From Sordariomycetes sp. S80-01Y (lineage: Eukaryota; Ascomycota; Sordariomycetes), in NCBI GenBank assembly GCA_037042185.1, contig JAXQJY010000032.1, positions 1,550,001 to 1,614,000 of the forward strand: a DNA stretch of 64,000 nt, written 5' to 3'. The position numbers and the translations under genes are program-made. Below the pieces are notes generated by a model, which worked only from the letters and a program-made list of their open reading frames with translations, ran no database searches and was not told the DNA's origin. Of the stretch, positions 43,733-56,263 are shown piece by piece. Positions within the stretch are counted from its first letter, which is position 1; each line of letters opens with the position of its first letter.

Positions 43733-44677
43733 ATGTGTACGTTGCACCCTGCCTGATTCTCCCATCTTCCAAAATCTGACGTGTACTACAGCTACATACG
43801 GAGGTTACCAAAAAACTGGCTATGGCGCACAAGGCGGCGAGGACTCAGGCGGCTTCTTCGCAGGCGGTTCACAACAGGGCAGCCAAGGCGGCGGGCAAGG
43901 AAAGGTAAACCCAACCCTCACAGCTTGGCTCAAACTCCCAAATGTGTCCAGACTAATTCAGATCCGCAGAACTACCAGGATGAGTCCCTCCGCCCGTTAA
44001 CCGTCAAGCAAATCCTCGACGCCGAAGAAGCCTTCCAGGGCGCCGACTTCAAGATTGACGGATCGCCCGTCACACAAATCACAGCCGTTGGCCAAGTCCG
44101 CTCCTTCAACCCGCAACCCACCAACATCACGGTGCGCATCGACGACGGCACGGGTACCTTGGAGGTGAAGAAGTTCATCGACGTGGACAAGCAGCACGAG
44201 GCGGAGAACCCGGGCTACGAGGTCGACAGCCACGTTCGCATCTGGGGCCGGTTGAAGAGCTTCTCAGGCAAGAGATACGTCAGCGCGCACCTGATACGGC
44301 CGATCACGGACCACAATGAGGTCAACTACCACATGCTCGAGGCGACCTACGTGCATCTCTTTATGACCAAGCCCGAGGCCCAAAACGCCGGTGACGGAGA
44401 TAGCATGTTCGTCGACGGCGGCGCCGGGTACAACGCCGGTGGACAAAACAATGCTGCTACTAACAGCAAGCTGAGCGGTGTGTCGGCGCCAGCGAGGAAG
44501 ATGCACAGCTTCATGAACGAGGCGCCCGGTGGCAATGAGGGCATCCACCTGAATGTGATCACAAACGCGACGAAGATGTCTGTGAGAGATGTGCTTGGTG
44601 CGGCGGATGAGCTGCTGGGACAGGGCTTGATCTACACCACGGTTGACGATGAGACTTGGGCCATCCTAGAGTATTGA
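43733..44677 (+). CDS. RFA2: replication protein A 32-kDa subunit
   Basis: Middle subunit of the trimeric ssDNA-binding complex RPA, used in replication, repair and checkpoint signalling. Three exons: 43733-43736 (only ATG plus one base), 43792-43904 and 43970-44677, giving 274 aa. The N-terminus, SYGGYQKTGYGAQGGEDSGG, is the Gly/Ser-rich phosphorylated tail. The OB-fold (about 50-165) reads LRPLTVKQILDAEEAFQGAD, TAVGQVRSFNPQPTNITVRI, DDGTGTLEVKKFID and DSHVRIWGRLKSF. A winged-helix domain closes the protein (GIHLNVITNATKMSV, LGAADELLGQGLIYTTVDD). At exon 3 two acceptors lie 8 nt apart; only the second (CCGCAG|AAC) keeps the frame. The promoter carries an ACGCGT box. Confidence 0.95.
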
Positions 44678-44966
44678 TCCGATATAGTTCTTGATGCGAT
44701 GTTAGGGATGGACGTATGGTGTTCCGGGTTGGGCAGGAGGATCATGGTAAAATATGTGCATTTCTAAACGAATGACTGATACTATCCAAAGAGCAATCAT
44801 GACATCGATAAAGAGTGTCTCCCTGCCTATCCACCCGCGACACGAACAGCCCGAGGCGTCATGTCTCGTTCGCCTAACATTGGGGACAATGACCGACTTC
44901 CATTCAGGACCACCTTTCAAGATAAAATATGGCCGTACGTAGATCGAGCATAAGACTCCGATAGCC

Positions 44967-46051
44967 CTAGCTACCATCGCTGCTGCGGCTCGCGGACGTC
45001 GCTGGCGTTAAGCTCTTCAGCGGAATGGGCTCACGCACCATGATGTCCAGCTTCACGGTCGACGGCGCATGCCCCAGACAGATTTGCTTCCGCACCTTGA
45101 AGCCAAACTTCTCGTAGAAGCGGTTGGTGTCAACAGTGCTCGACTCGAGGTACGTGGCTCGGTTTTCTTCATCGGCCTGGGACAGAAATTAGCGTCCGAG
45201 TCGGTCATTTCCGGTCACGGCCGCAGGTTGAGGTATGGAGTAGCCATTCAAAAACAAATCCTATCGGGCCACTGCTCTGTCCACCTCCCGAGCACGTGAG
45301 GACAGGGTCAAAAGAGTGTCCCGCCAATCGACTGCTATAAACCACAGGTCTTGGTCTGGTTCTCCTCGAGGATAAATGACGAGGACGGCGGTTGCTTGAG
45401 AACCCTTACCTTCATGATCATGAGCTGGAGCAGCTTCGTGGCATAGCCCCTGAATCTGGCGTTTGGCTTCGTGCCGATGTAGACGAGATAGTAGCTATCG
45501 TTATCCCGCTCTCTCATGACCTCGGTCTTGGTTCTTGTGAGAAGTGGCAACATTTCCGTAAAGTACCGCCTCCTTCCTTCAGGGGTGAGCTTTAAGTAGA
45601 GCTTGGCAACGCCGCTTCGGATCGCAGTCCACCAACCGTCGGTATCGCAACCAGGTGGTGCCCTAGAGATCATGTCAAAATCAGGGTGCGGTTCGGCCGG
45701 ATTCAGCCCGGTGACTGGGTCAAGCTGTGAACAGGATACCTACCAGATGGCCAAAGCATCGTAGTCAGCGCCGATCGCGGTCACGATGCCTCGATGAGCG
45801 TGCGATGCCACTACCGTCGTCATGAGAGCTACATGCAGCTTCCAGCGAGCCTCGTCCGTGAAGCTTTCCATGTCTTCGCCCTCGAGAAGATACCTACTAA
45901 GGTGGTCGTTGGCGAAGGACAGGGCGAGGGCCAGCCCGGCCGCCTTGCTCTCGTTCATCTTGACGATGCGGGCGGTGTCGTTCCACGACAACGGCACAAG
46001 AGAGCCTCGGGGATCGGCAGCATTTGGGCTCGTCTGAATATTTTGCTCCAT
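44967..46051 (-). CDS. GNAT-family N-acetyltransferase
   Basis: Exons 45744-46051, 45410-45662 and 44967-45176 join to 256 aa with phases that agree. The acetyl-CoA-binding motif A is at YLVYIGTKPNARFRGYATKL (R-x-x-G-x-A). After the last junction the typical motif B region reads YLESSTVDTNRFYEKFGFKV, and a beta strand ends PSTVKLDIMVRE. The protein resembles the many uncharacterised fungal GNAT enzymes that have an N-terminal helical part (NDTARIVKMNESKAAGLALA). The substrate could be a small molecule or a protein; it cannot be read from sequence. It is convergent with RPA32 (289 bp between stops). A 16-bp direct repeat lies about 400 bp upstream. Confidence 0.82.
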
Positions 46052-47207
46052 GGTCGGAAGTGTTTAAGCGATATTCCTATGGTCTTGTTAGATGCGTTGA
46101 CTTCTCGCTTTGAGGGTGACTTGCCTTGATATGTTCTGTATACTATCTCCAGTGTGCACTCTAGATATTTGTGTCCTTGAGACTGTCATGTATCTCTTCG
46201 GGTGGCGAAGACAGTGAAGACTGGTGCGCAGTTCAACCGACATCAACGTAGTGAGGACAATCCGCAGCAGCAGAGAGAGTTTTAGACAATGAGGTGCTTC
46301 CTTTCGGGATGGGGCCAGTAAGCTTCAATCAAATAGCCTTGAATGTAGAATGTGGGCGATGAGATGGATGCATCAGTCTAAGTTGTTGGGAGGGCATCTA
46401 CGCTGTTTTGTAGAGGGTTCCTTGTCCTTGGTGGCCAATAAGTGAGGCTGCACCGTACTACACGCAGCGGGAAGCTTGACGTGGGCCGGCTGCACCGTAC
46501 TACTTCGGGTGAGCATGATCCAAACCATTCGTTGGCCACAGGCTGTTTGTGATGCACGATGCAAGAAGCACAGCGTGATGTGCGGACTAGTAGAGGAGGT
46601 GGCGGTAAGTGGTCGAGCCAAAAGTCGAGATGCTGTAACGTCTTGTTCCCCCTTGTCTGGTTGATTGATGCCCAACTCCGGTTCATCATCAAATATCCAT
46701 CTCTTCGGAGGCCTTTATTTCCGGGGTTCCCCCAGGCCTCGTGATGTCTAAAGCTTAAGCAAGCCTCTACGCCTTCGCCTGTGAAACATCATGCGCCCAA
46801 CGCCTCCCAGTAGCGGGTAGCCACGGCTCGCTTGCATTACCAGTACCCACTGCAGATAAGGCGAGATGATGATCAAGAATCCAGGCCCTACATGTTACGA
46901 CGGCGCTGCAACAACACGTGGGGGAATGCGCATGAGTGGTGCGCAGCTCATGGTCACTCGGACAACTCTGCATACCAGGCCCCTCACCGATGATGCCTGC
47001 TCCCTGCTGTTCTGCTAATGCTTGTCCGCTAGTCTCGTGCTCCCGGCGATGAACTGATATTAACAAATTGCTGTATATTGATTGTATCGCCACATGGGGC
47101 GCCAGATTGCTTCAGGGGTAAGAAGCGGATATCTATGCAAGTCAACCCCGAATCACAAACATGCTCCTGGCTAACTTTTTCCTCTCAATTGATACTCATC
47201 GCTAGGA
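46052..47207. other. intergenic, acetyltransferase to IPP isomerase
   Basis: 1.16 kb between the 5' end of the acetyltransferase and the 3' end of the isomerase, both on the minus strand. The only distinct element is the GGCTGCACCGTACTAC direct repeat at 46446-46503. No gene is visible. Confidence 0.45.
46446..46503. repeat. 16-bp direct repeat, 42-bp period
   Basis: GGCTGCACCGTACTAC occurs at 46446-46461 and again, identical, at 46488-46503. It sits 395-452 nt upstream of the acetyltransferase start. It could be a duplicated regulator-binding site. Confidence 0.6.
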
Positions 47208-48077
<870 letters not shown>

Positions 48078-48970
48078 GATGGGCTAATGAATGCTGGAAC
48101 CGACGACAGAGGGTGTATGCCAGTGGCAGTTTGTAGGGTCGAAGATGTGGTGGCGGTCGGTTTATTAAATGAAGCAAAGTGCCCCTCCAGGATTGTCGCC
48201 CCTCCACTGGCACTGGCAACACAACGGTGTGGGGTTGCGTCAATTAAACCCCGAGCATTCTTGCCTATAAGCACCGTTCGGTGCGTTTCTTTGTTTCCGT
48301 CACCCGATGTCTTCGAGGTCCCTTTGTGGAGCGCGCAATTGGGTCGGTGAATCTCAAATAGGACAAGGCTTGACATGATAAGACTTGATCGGGTCGGCCT
48401 TGTAAGCCTCGTAATGGACATTTCCGCCACCCTGGAGTAGTTATCAGAAATAGCTCGACATTGTGATCGTTAGGACTTCGATTTCCCTCCTCATTGCGCC
48501 CCTTTCAGCGAGCCACAGGCGCAACAGGCACCCGTCAGATCGGCAACGGCCAGGCAGTAGCAGTATTGCCATAGCATGAAGAATACGGTTGTCAACCATA
48601 CTGTCTTGCTCCCGGGTTCTGCATAGTGAGTTTCATTAACTATTACATCCATTTGAACATCAGACGTGGTCGACGTTGGCATCAGATTGATATGCATCTA
48701 AGCCAATCTGACCGCCCAAACGGGGCCGGCCCAAGCCTCAGGGGATGCGCCGGACGAGGCTGGGGAGCTCCGTTTCTGACGACGACGTCAATCGCCGCCA
48801 GCTGCCCGACGTCGCCATCCTTTCCTTCAACGGTTGACTAACAACAGCCCCATTGCTTCTTTACAAGTCCGGTCACCGCCCTATTCGGAGCCACCACCTC
48901 CCTACTCTCAATCCAACATCGGCGCAACCGCCTCGACCTCGCCCGCCACTCCGCGAGCTCCCCAGCCACT
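48078..48970. promoter_or_regulatory. divergent promoter, IPP isomerase and END3
   Basis: 893 bp. On the isomerase side it has GCCAGTGGCAGT at 48119-48130 and CCACTGGCACTGGCAAC at 48204-48220. The END3 side is a Ser/Pro-coding-like pyrimidine-rich leader. No separate gene is visible. Confidence 0.5.
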
Positions 48971-50202
48971 ATGGCACCAAAAATCGAAGCCGCCGAAATC
49001 GAAACATATTGGAACATCTTCTCCAACCGTACCGGCGGCGGGAAATTTCTCACTGGCGAGCAGGCAGCGCCTGTCCTCAAGAATAGCGGTCTCCGGGATG
49101 ATCAATTAGAGCGCGTCTGGGATGTCGCAGACGTCGACAATGATGGAAACCTAGACTTTGAGGAGTTCTGCGTTGCGATGCGCATCATCTTTGATGTTCT
49201 CAACGGCGAATATCAGGACGTGCCACCCACGATCCCGGATTGGCTGGTGCCGGAGTCCAAGGCGCACTTGGTGCAGGCCAGTAAGGCGCTGACGGGCAAG
49301 CAACAGCAGTTTGAGCAGGTGGAGGACGATTCGGAGGACCAGGGATTGAAGGACGGTTTCGAGTGGTACATGAAACCGCAGGACAAGGCGAACTATGAGC
49401 AGATCTACCAGGAGAATCGCGACATGCGCGGCGAAGTAGCTTGTAAGTTCACCAATCTCTCGCCGACAAAGACTGACGCATCCAAGTCAGCGCCTTAGAA
49501 GACCTTTACGAATCCCTCGACGTCCCCGACACTGACGTCCGTTCCGCCTGGAACCTTATCAACCCCTCTGCCGCCCCAACCATCAACAAAGACGCCTGTC
49601 TCGCCTTCCTCCACATCCTGAACAACCGCCATGAGGGTTTCCGCATCCCGCGATCAGTCCCCGCTTCGCTGCGGTCGTCCTTCGAGCGCAACCAGATCGA
49701 CTACCAGCTCGACAACCAACGTAACTCGCGCTGGGCGACCAAGGCCGACGACTCGACGAGCACGGGGCGCAAGACCAAGTTCGGAGAGCAATACTTGACT
49801 AGGCTCGGTCGCAGTGGCTTCAAGACCGCCGGGACGGACTTCTCGACTGAGAAGACAGAGGACTGGGAAGAGGTCCGGCTAAAGCGCCAACTGCAGGATC
49901 TAGAGGAGAAGATCCGTAAAGTCGAAGAGGTGGCGGAGCGGAAATCCGGCGGGAAGCGTGACTCCAAGCCCGCACTCGTGAAAAAGGAGCTGGATCAGAT
50001 GCTCGACTACAAGCGTCGGCAGCTGCGGGAGCTGGAGGAGGGCACGGGCAACAGCTCGGCCGGTGGCAGCTTGAAGGGCATCCAAGAGGACCTGGCAACG
50101 GTCCGTGAGCAGGTTGAGGGCTTGGAGTCGCATCTTGCGTCAAGAAACCAAGTGCTGGAACAGTTAAGGAGAGAGATTGAGGACGAGAAAAGCGGACGAT
50201 AG
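48971..50202 (+). CDS. END3: endocytosis protein End3 (SagA)
   Basis: EH-domain scaffold that with Pan1 and Sla1 links the endocytic coat to actin. Exons 48971-49442 and 49487-50202 join (GTAAGT donor, CTGACG branch) to 395 aa, the family length. The first EH domain opens [20 protein letters not shown] and contains a canonical EF-hand loop [13 protein letters not shown] (about 54-66). A second, degenerate EH domain follows ([40 protein letters not shown]). The segment [13 protein letters not shown] is typical of the family. The C-terminal ~120 residues are coiled coil ([20 protein letters not shown] and onward), the Pan1-binding repeat region. It converges with the flavoprotein gene, only 118 bp between stops. 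Confidence 0.95.
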
Positions 50203-50320
50203 ACGTGTGTATGAGCAGCATGGCGTGCCTTTCGGGAAATACTATTTTTTATCAAACCCTTACCCTCCGTTTCCCTTCTACGACATTCATTTTCAACTAC
50301 ACTCTAACGTGTGGGATTCG

Positions 50321-51487
50321 CTACCAAGCTGTCCCATCGACGTATTTCTTCGTCCTCTCCATTCCCAAGGTTTTTCCCTTGACGAACCAAATCGCCAGGC
50401 TCGGCGGCTTGATCCAACCAACCCTTCCCGCCCCCCTTGCCCTCCCCATCGAACAAATGAATACATCCACCGGCATACCCTTGACCGGATACTGGTACAG
50501 CCCTCTCATCTCCAGCGCAATGTTCTTCGCCACTCCAGTAGCCTGCGCATCCGTCTCGGGGAAGCTCGCTCTGGGCTTGCTAACCACATCGCCCAGGGCC
50601 CAAATACCGTGTTCACCGACAACCTGCGCATCCTTCTGGACATCGACGTATTTCTTCTCAGTGAGCCATTCCGAAGGCAAGAACTCCGTGTTGGGGATAA
50701 GACCCATGGTGGGCATGTAGTAGTCCGTTTCGATAGTCTCGCCGCTCTCGAGGTGGACTGACGTTCTGTCTCCGGGTAGCTTCTCTGTGTTGCCGACGCG
50801 GGCATTGTTCTTGATCTTGACGCCGAGCTTGTCGAGCTCGTGCTTGATGTTGGGAGCGCACGAGTCTCCGCCGCAGATGTCCGGGTCCGCAGACAAAAGC
50901 AGGACTTCCTTGTCCTTGAACTCGTATCGGATTTCGGCGGCGAGCTCCACCCCAGTCGCACCCGCTCCAGCGATGGTGATGTGCTTCGCCTTGCCGATCG
51001 CCTCGCTGGCGGCGTGGATGGACTTGACGAGATCCTCGTAGGTTGTCGAGGCTTTCCAGGGCATGTGCGGATCAGCGGCTCTCGCACCGGTGGCTAGAAC
51101 AAGGTAGTCGTAGTCAACAGACTGTGTCCCCTCAGAGGCCTCAACAGTAACTTTTTTGTTCTCCTTGTCGACCTTGGTTGCCTCGCCAATGATGAACTTC
51201 ACACTTCCCTCGGGATATTGCTTCAGTCCTGGCTCAATAGGTTGCAGCACATCGGAGTCTTTGATGACGCCCGGAATGACGGCCCTGACTGCGGCGCAAT
51301 TCCAGTAAAAGTGGCTATTCTGAGTCCCGAGTTAATGGCGGCACATCGCTGAGCAGAACGTTGGCCCTACCTTCGAGATGAGCGTGACGTGGAGATCCGG
51401 CTGCTGTGGGAGGGTGTACTTCAGGAGACGATGAGCAATGGCCAAGCCGGCCATTGAACCACCCAAGATCAGAACTCGCCTCGTCAT
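50321..51487 (-). CDS. AIF/AMID-like FAD-dependent oxidoreductase
   Basis: Exons 51371-51487 and 50321-51319 join in phase 0 to 371 aa. Start MTRRVLILGGSMAGLAIAHR carries the FAD dinucleotide-binding motif (GGSMAG). The second Rossmann motif for NAD(P)H is ITIAGAGATGVELAAEIRYE. DYDYLVLATGA and the second FAD contact GIWALGDVV are also present. Size and layout match the fungal AMID/FSP1-like flavoproteins (AIFM2 group), which reduce quinones and are described as apoptosis-inducing-factor-like. There is no N-terminal presequence and no C-terminal membrane segment, so it may be cytosolic or peripheral. An upstream ATG at 51535 would add 16 residues before MTRR; I prefer 51487, where the Rossmann strand begins. 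The substrate is not known. Confidence 0.85.
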
Positions 51488-52408
51488 TTTGCGTCGTTCT
51501 GGTAAATTGACAGAAATGAAGATGTTTGCGAGCAATGTTGAAGGGAAGCTTCGGGAGCCGTGTAAGTCATGAGGTCACCGACACGGTGAGACATTACCGC
51601 TTAGGAACCCAATTTCCAGGGCGACAAGCATTGGCCTAATCAATCGTGTGAAAAGAGGTCGCTTGTGATACCATTTCCCTGGATAGTACCAAGTAGCAGG
51701 CCTAGTTGCCACGACTTGGAGAGACTACTACCTTCTACCTGATTGCCCATAACAGTCAGCGAATAGCAATGGAGGTGCAATGCCCCAAATTGGAAATAGG
51801 AGGTGACCTGGAACGTTTGACCACAGCTCCTGTGAATGGGTTGAACTCTCAGGACGTATGTCGCAACAGATTCTTAACCAAGATGCAAACTATCCTATCG
51901 GGCAAATGCTAGACAGGACATGACAACTTTTACTCCTTTCGTAATTTTTGAAGCAACAGCAACGCACAGACACAGCTACCGATGCCACGTACAGGGTAGG
52001 CAATGTCACTCTGGTCATTCGTACAACACGAACATTCTGTCATGCCCTTGCCATCGTCACAAGATCACACACACCACATCCTCGGTCCATTGACACACGT
52101 GTCAAGCCTCGAACCACAGGACGCCTCACATTCCCTTTTTGAAATAAAACAGTGCAAAGAAAAGTGGGAATTGAACCGTCTCCCCAGCCAAGTTTGCAGT
52201 CCACCCACTGGCAGATCCCCGGCGAGGTACCCACGCGACGTCACCGACGGTCAGGAGGCTAAGTACCCCTCCCCCTCAGCCCCGCCAGCTCCCCCCCTTA
52301 GCCCTCAACAATTTCCATCTATCCCGGCCTCACTTCCTCCAACAACACCATTTCTTCTCCAATCTCTTTACCCCCCCCACCCCGCCAACGCACCCAACAA
52401 CGAACAAG
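51488..52408. promoter_or_regulatory. divergent promoter, flavoprotein and ACBP
   Basis: 921 bp. The ACBP side carries CCACTGGCA at 52205-52213. A strongly pyrimidine-rich leader follows at about 52300-52390, a usual sign of a highly expressed gene in these fungi. Confidence 0.5.
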
Positions 52409-52863
52409 ATGCCCACCTCCGAAGCATTCCAGACCGCGGCTGCGGACTCCAAGAAGCTCACCTCCAAGCCCTCCGACGACGAGCTCCTCGAGCTCTACGG
52501 TGCGCTTACCTGCCGCGCCGAGCTGGATCCCTGCTAACGCCCGCAGCTCTGTTCAAGGTCGCCTCCGGCGAGGACATCGCCAAGGCCCCCAGCCCTGGCA
52601 TGTTCGACATCAAGGTTCGCCTTCCCACCCCGGCGGCCTCGCCCTCGATCCCATACTCGCGCGGTGGAGCGCAGCGCGAACGGCAGGATCGAAGAAGCTG
52701 ACATGGAGAACAGGGCAAGTACAAGAAGAACGCCTGGCAAAAGGTCGTCGACGAGGGCACCACGCCCGAGCAGGCCCAGGAGAAGTACATCGCTCTCGTG
52801 GAGAAGCTCAAGAACACGTGCGGATACGATGCGAACAAGGTGCCCGAGACCGTCGGCGCCTAA
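52409..52863 (+). CDS. ACB1: acyl-CoA-binding protein
   Basis: Small cytosolic protein that binds long-chain acyl-CoA esters and maintains the acyl-CoA pool; in fungi it can also be secreted by an unconventional route. Three exons, 52409-52499, 52547-52614 and 52714-52863, join to 102 aa. The four-helix ACBP fold is evident: EAFQTAAADSKKLTSKPSDD, ELLELYALFKVASGEDIAKA, then KYKKNAWQKVVDEGTTPEQA and EKYIALVEKL. Ligand-contact residues KYKKNAW and the YALFK helix are intact. The start ATG sits just after a long C/T-rich leader. It is convergent with the GPI-protein gene. Confidence 0.95.
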
Positions 52864-54036
52864 GCGCGTTGCCGTGAGGAGGATGTTACGCATTGTGCAG
52901 GGGACGAGCAACATTATAAGAGGATGACTTTGGGGGCACTCGTTTTCACCGAGAAAGCAATTCACAAAATCAACTACCAACTTCTTCGCAACGAAGAGAC
53001 CTCACCGAAGCCACTCATGTCACTTGAACTGCAACTAACGCCCGGCCCCCTGAGCCGGTGGCATTGCACTGTATACCTGAGGTAGCACATTGGCACGTGG
53101 CACCCCAATGCTGAGACACGCTCGCGATGGCTGCCATCAGCTGTGCAGCGCAGATAGCCGAGCCCCTCGTAACTGAAGCACGGCGGACGGAATCATCCCA
53201 CGCTCGCACCGTGAGCGACTGCCGTTGTGCTCGCGAAACAGTAAAACCTGCTGGTTGAGGCTGGGAATCTCCCTTCTGGCCATTGTCGAACTGCGTCAGT
53301 CGTAGCCCGATGCCAGAACACAAAACCCTCAACCGTGACCCGATCTGCCATCATCGAGCACGTTGCAAAATCTTTTCCCCGGAGTCCATTGCCCCTCGCG
53401 CATGTTCTAGCTCAAACCTAGACTAGTGGTCCCAGATCGCAGAAACACGAGGTCGCTGCAGGATGACGACGCGCCTGGCTCGATATGACCCAGATGGCGT
53501 CAACCTTGCCGCTCCCGTGTCAACGGCGGCCACATTCCAGACGTCATGGCCGCAGCGTTCCAACGACAACGTGGGGTTGTTTATTTACTCTCGACGACTT
53601 CACTTGGCAAAGACTGAGGATAGTGTGCAATGTCGAGTAATATTGTATACCAGGGCCATTAAGTGAATACGTACAAGCGGATCAGGCGACAAGCCACCCA
53701 ACCCGCGTAGAATAGGAGCTGCCGTCGCAACGGCAGTAGGTATAATGTGTGAAAAATGTACTGATCCCAAAAACGCTCAAACCACCAATAGCGATGCCGC
53801 CAAACAGCCAGAAACGACCCACGCTATTTCCTCAACAAGCCAGATACCCAATTCCAACTCCAACACGGAGGCAGGAACACGAATAGGCCAGGCATGACAA
53901 CCCAGCATTGCACGGAGACTCAGCCTCAGGATATAAGTCGTCTCCCGCTCCTTTCGTAGACTCGTAAAAGTCGTGGCCGCGCTGAACATGTTCAAGGCCC
54001 CGACCACGGACTGCTTCCGCTCGTCGTTGAGGTAGC
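52864..54036. other. convergent intergenic, ACBP to GPI-protein
   Basis: 1.17 kb between stops. It holds the 3' UTRs. Short frames are present, but nothing recognisable. No repeat or RNA gene is seen. Confidence 0.45.
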
Positions 54037-54814
54037 TTAGAAGAGAGCGACGAGACCAGCGGCGGCGGCAAGGAGAGCCAGGCTGACGCCGGAAGCAGAG
54101 GCTCCGCCGGTAGGCTCAGCGGAGGGCTCGGGCGCAGCGGTGTCGGAAGGAGGAGGGACGACCTCGGTCTGGGTCTGGGTGTGAACCTGGCTGTGGGAGG
54201 TCATCGTGCTGTTAGCACTAGTCCAGCTGCTGGTTGTGCATGAGGTGCTCGAGTGAGGGGTGCTGGTGGGGGTGGGCGTCGAGGTGACGGAGGGAGTAGT
54301 AGAGGTGGTGGTAGGCTCGACGACGACGGAGGTGCTGGTGGTGCTGCTGGTGGTGGGCTCGGGAGTCTCGAGACCGCCAGTGACGGAGTAGGCAGCAGCG
54401 CATTCGGCCAGGTCCATCTCGTCAGGGCAGCACCAGGTCTGGAGCTGGGTGTCGTGGGTGCAGTAGTAGCCGCCCTCGCAGGAGTCTGGTCACGTTAGTC
54501 GGCTGATGAGCATCGGCATGTGGGGGAAACATACTGCCAGTGCCGTCAGTGCAGCAGGACTGGGCAGCCTGGGGGTTGAAGCAGTGGACCTGAGCGTCGT
54601 TGGAAGAGCACTGCTCGAAACCATCACCGCAGGCCTCGGCGCAGGAGTTGCCGTCACCGCAGACAGTCTCCTCAGGCTGGTACCCGAGGGTGTCGCGACG
54701 CGCAAGGCTGGAGCCAGGGACGGCCATGACGGCGAGACGGTAGGGCTGGGGCTTAGCAGCGGCGCTGGCAGCGCAGGCCAGGATGGCGGCGGAGGTGGCG
54801 GTCTTGTAGAGCAT
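54037..54814 (-). CDS. GPI-anchored, Cys-rich cell-surface protein
   Basis: Exons 54535-54814 and 54037-54485 join (GTATGT donor, CTAAC branch) to 242 aa. Residues 1-20 form a signal peptide (MLYKTATSAAILACAASAAA). A compact region at about 50-125 has many cysteines (VCGDGNSCAEACGDGFEQC, SCCTDGTGNSCEGGYYC, WCCPDEMDLAEC), suggesting a disulfide-bonded domain. A Ser/Thr/Pro-rich stalk likely to be heavily O-mannosylated follows. The C-terminus has the GPI pattern: small residues in TGGASASG followed by hydrophobic VSLALLAAAAGLVALF. I recognise no named family; it could be a wall protein or adhesin. A dense CACTGGCA/CAGTGGGC cluster lies at 55088-55119, about 275 nt upstream of the start. Confidence 0.8.
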
Positions 54815-56263
54815 CTTGACGGCGGTGTTGCGTGTGGATGGATGTGAAAATGACTCTCAGGGTTGAGGGCGTCGCGTAAACAGGTGCGTCGGTGTGAGCG
54901 TAGACGTTGGTGCTAAAGAGCGGCGCGAGTATCGGATACTCTGAAAGAGAGGATAAGGCTATAGAGCCAAAAGGGCGTGAGGCAGAGGCACGAGGTGATG
55001 TTGGTGTCGGAGGACGAAACAAGAGAGACCAGGAGGCTGAGGGCGGAGGCAGGATATGAGTGAGGAGCGGGTGCCTGTCCCAGCGGGCACTGGCAGTGGG
55101 CACTGGCAACCAGTGGGCAGCAGGTTTAGCGGGTGGAGCTACTGGAGGATCTCCTTTTAATTTTACTCGGGCAGGCGTCGCGGTTGGCCAGTCATTTCCT
55201 GTTCCCACCCGAAATGCAAGCGCCGGCCCATGCGCGTCTGCAGCGTTCCTGGACTAAGCCGAATTGGGCCACGCCTCCATCTTGGCTTCATTAACCCATC
55301 TCGGCTCCATTTCCTGTGATTGGCCTCGTGGCGCCTTCACCCGCGGTAGTTGCTCGCAACCTTGCAAACCTTTTTCACCCCGTCCGATGCGAATTCTGAT
55401 TTCCAGAGCACTTTGAGATTTGAGAAAGGGGCCCTTGCTGGAGCCTCGAGATTTGGTCATCAAGACGTCGCTGCAGGGAGTCCCGTGGGCTATCGTGGTC
55501 CAAGCATAGGCAGCCACGCTGGCGCGCAGAAACGAGCTGCTGCCCGACCAGCACAACAGACAGACAGACTGACAGGCACAAACAAAACCAGGCCAACCAC
55601 CCTTGATTCAATATGTGTGTCTGAACAGATGCGAAATGAATCAGACTGTGGGCGGTGACCTGGTCTCGCCAAGCAGAATCACGCTCATTTCGAGACCCGT
55701 GGTTGGCTCAGTCAAAACGCAAGGCATTATTCGAGGGAGACGTCTCGGCGGTGTCTTGCAGGCGCATGCCCATCTTCGAGCCAGTTTACTTTGTTGGCGT
55801 GCCTGGTGTCCAACCATGCCGACCAGTCTCTCTGGAGCCAGACAAGGGCGCCGGCTGCCTGCGCTCGTGGCAAGTTGCAGAAGATCGCTGCCGATTCTCG
55901 CTATCCCCTTTGGAGCCTGGACCTGAGGCACCGGGCGCAGGAGGTGTCGTCTCAGATCGCGGTGAGACGTGGCTCGCAACAGTCGGCAGCTCCCTTCACT
56001 CATCCCAGCACAAGTAATTGCGGAGAACCTTTGACAAATCCCTAGATGACCGATAGCTTCAAGCAATTACTAGGTAGAGTACATATCCTCGGTCCAAATG
56101 CTGTTGCCACCCGTAATAAGTAGACACGAACCCAACGCAGACGTCCTACCTAAGCGTAGGCCCGTGACAAGCCAACACCAACCCATTAATTATCATACAA
56201 GCTTACAATCCTTCCCAGTGTCCTGTACATCCCAATGAAAAGACTCCTGTGACCCAACTTAAC
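54815..56263. other. intergenic, GPI-protein to BTB-bromodomain
   Basis: 1.45 kb between the 5' end of the GPI-protein gene and the 3' end of the bromodomain gene. It contains the CACTGGCAGTGGGCACTGGCA cluster (55088-55119). No coding frame can be supported. Confidence 0.45.
55088..55119. promoter_or_regulatory. clustered CACTGGCA elements
   Basis: CACTGGCAGTGGG is followed directly by CACTGGCAACCAGTGGG, giving two direct CACTGGCA cores and two reverse CCAGTGG/CAGTGGG cores within 32 bp, upstream of the minus-strand GPI-protein gene. It is the densest copy of a motif found before several genes in this window. Confidence 0.45.
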
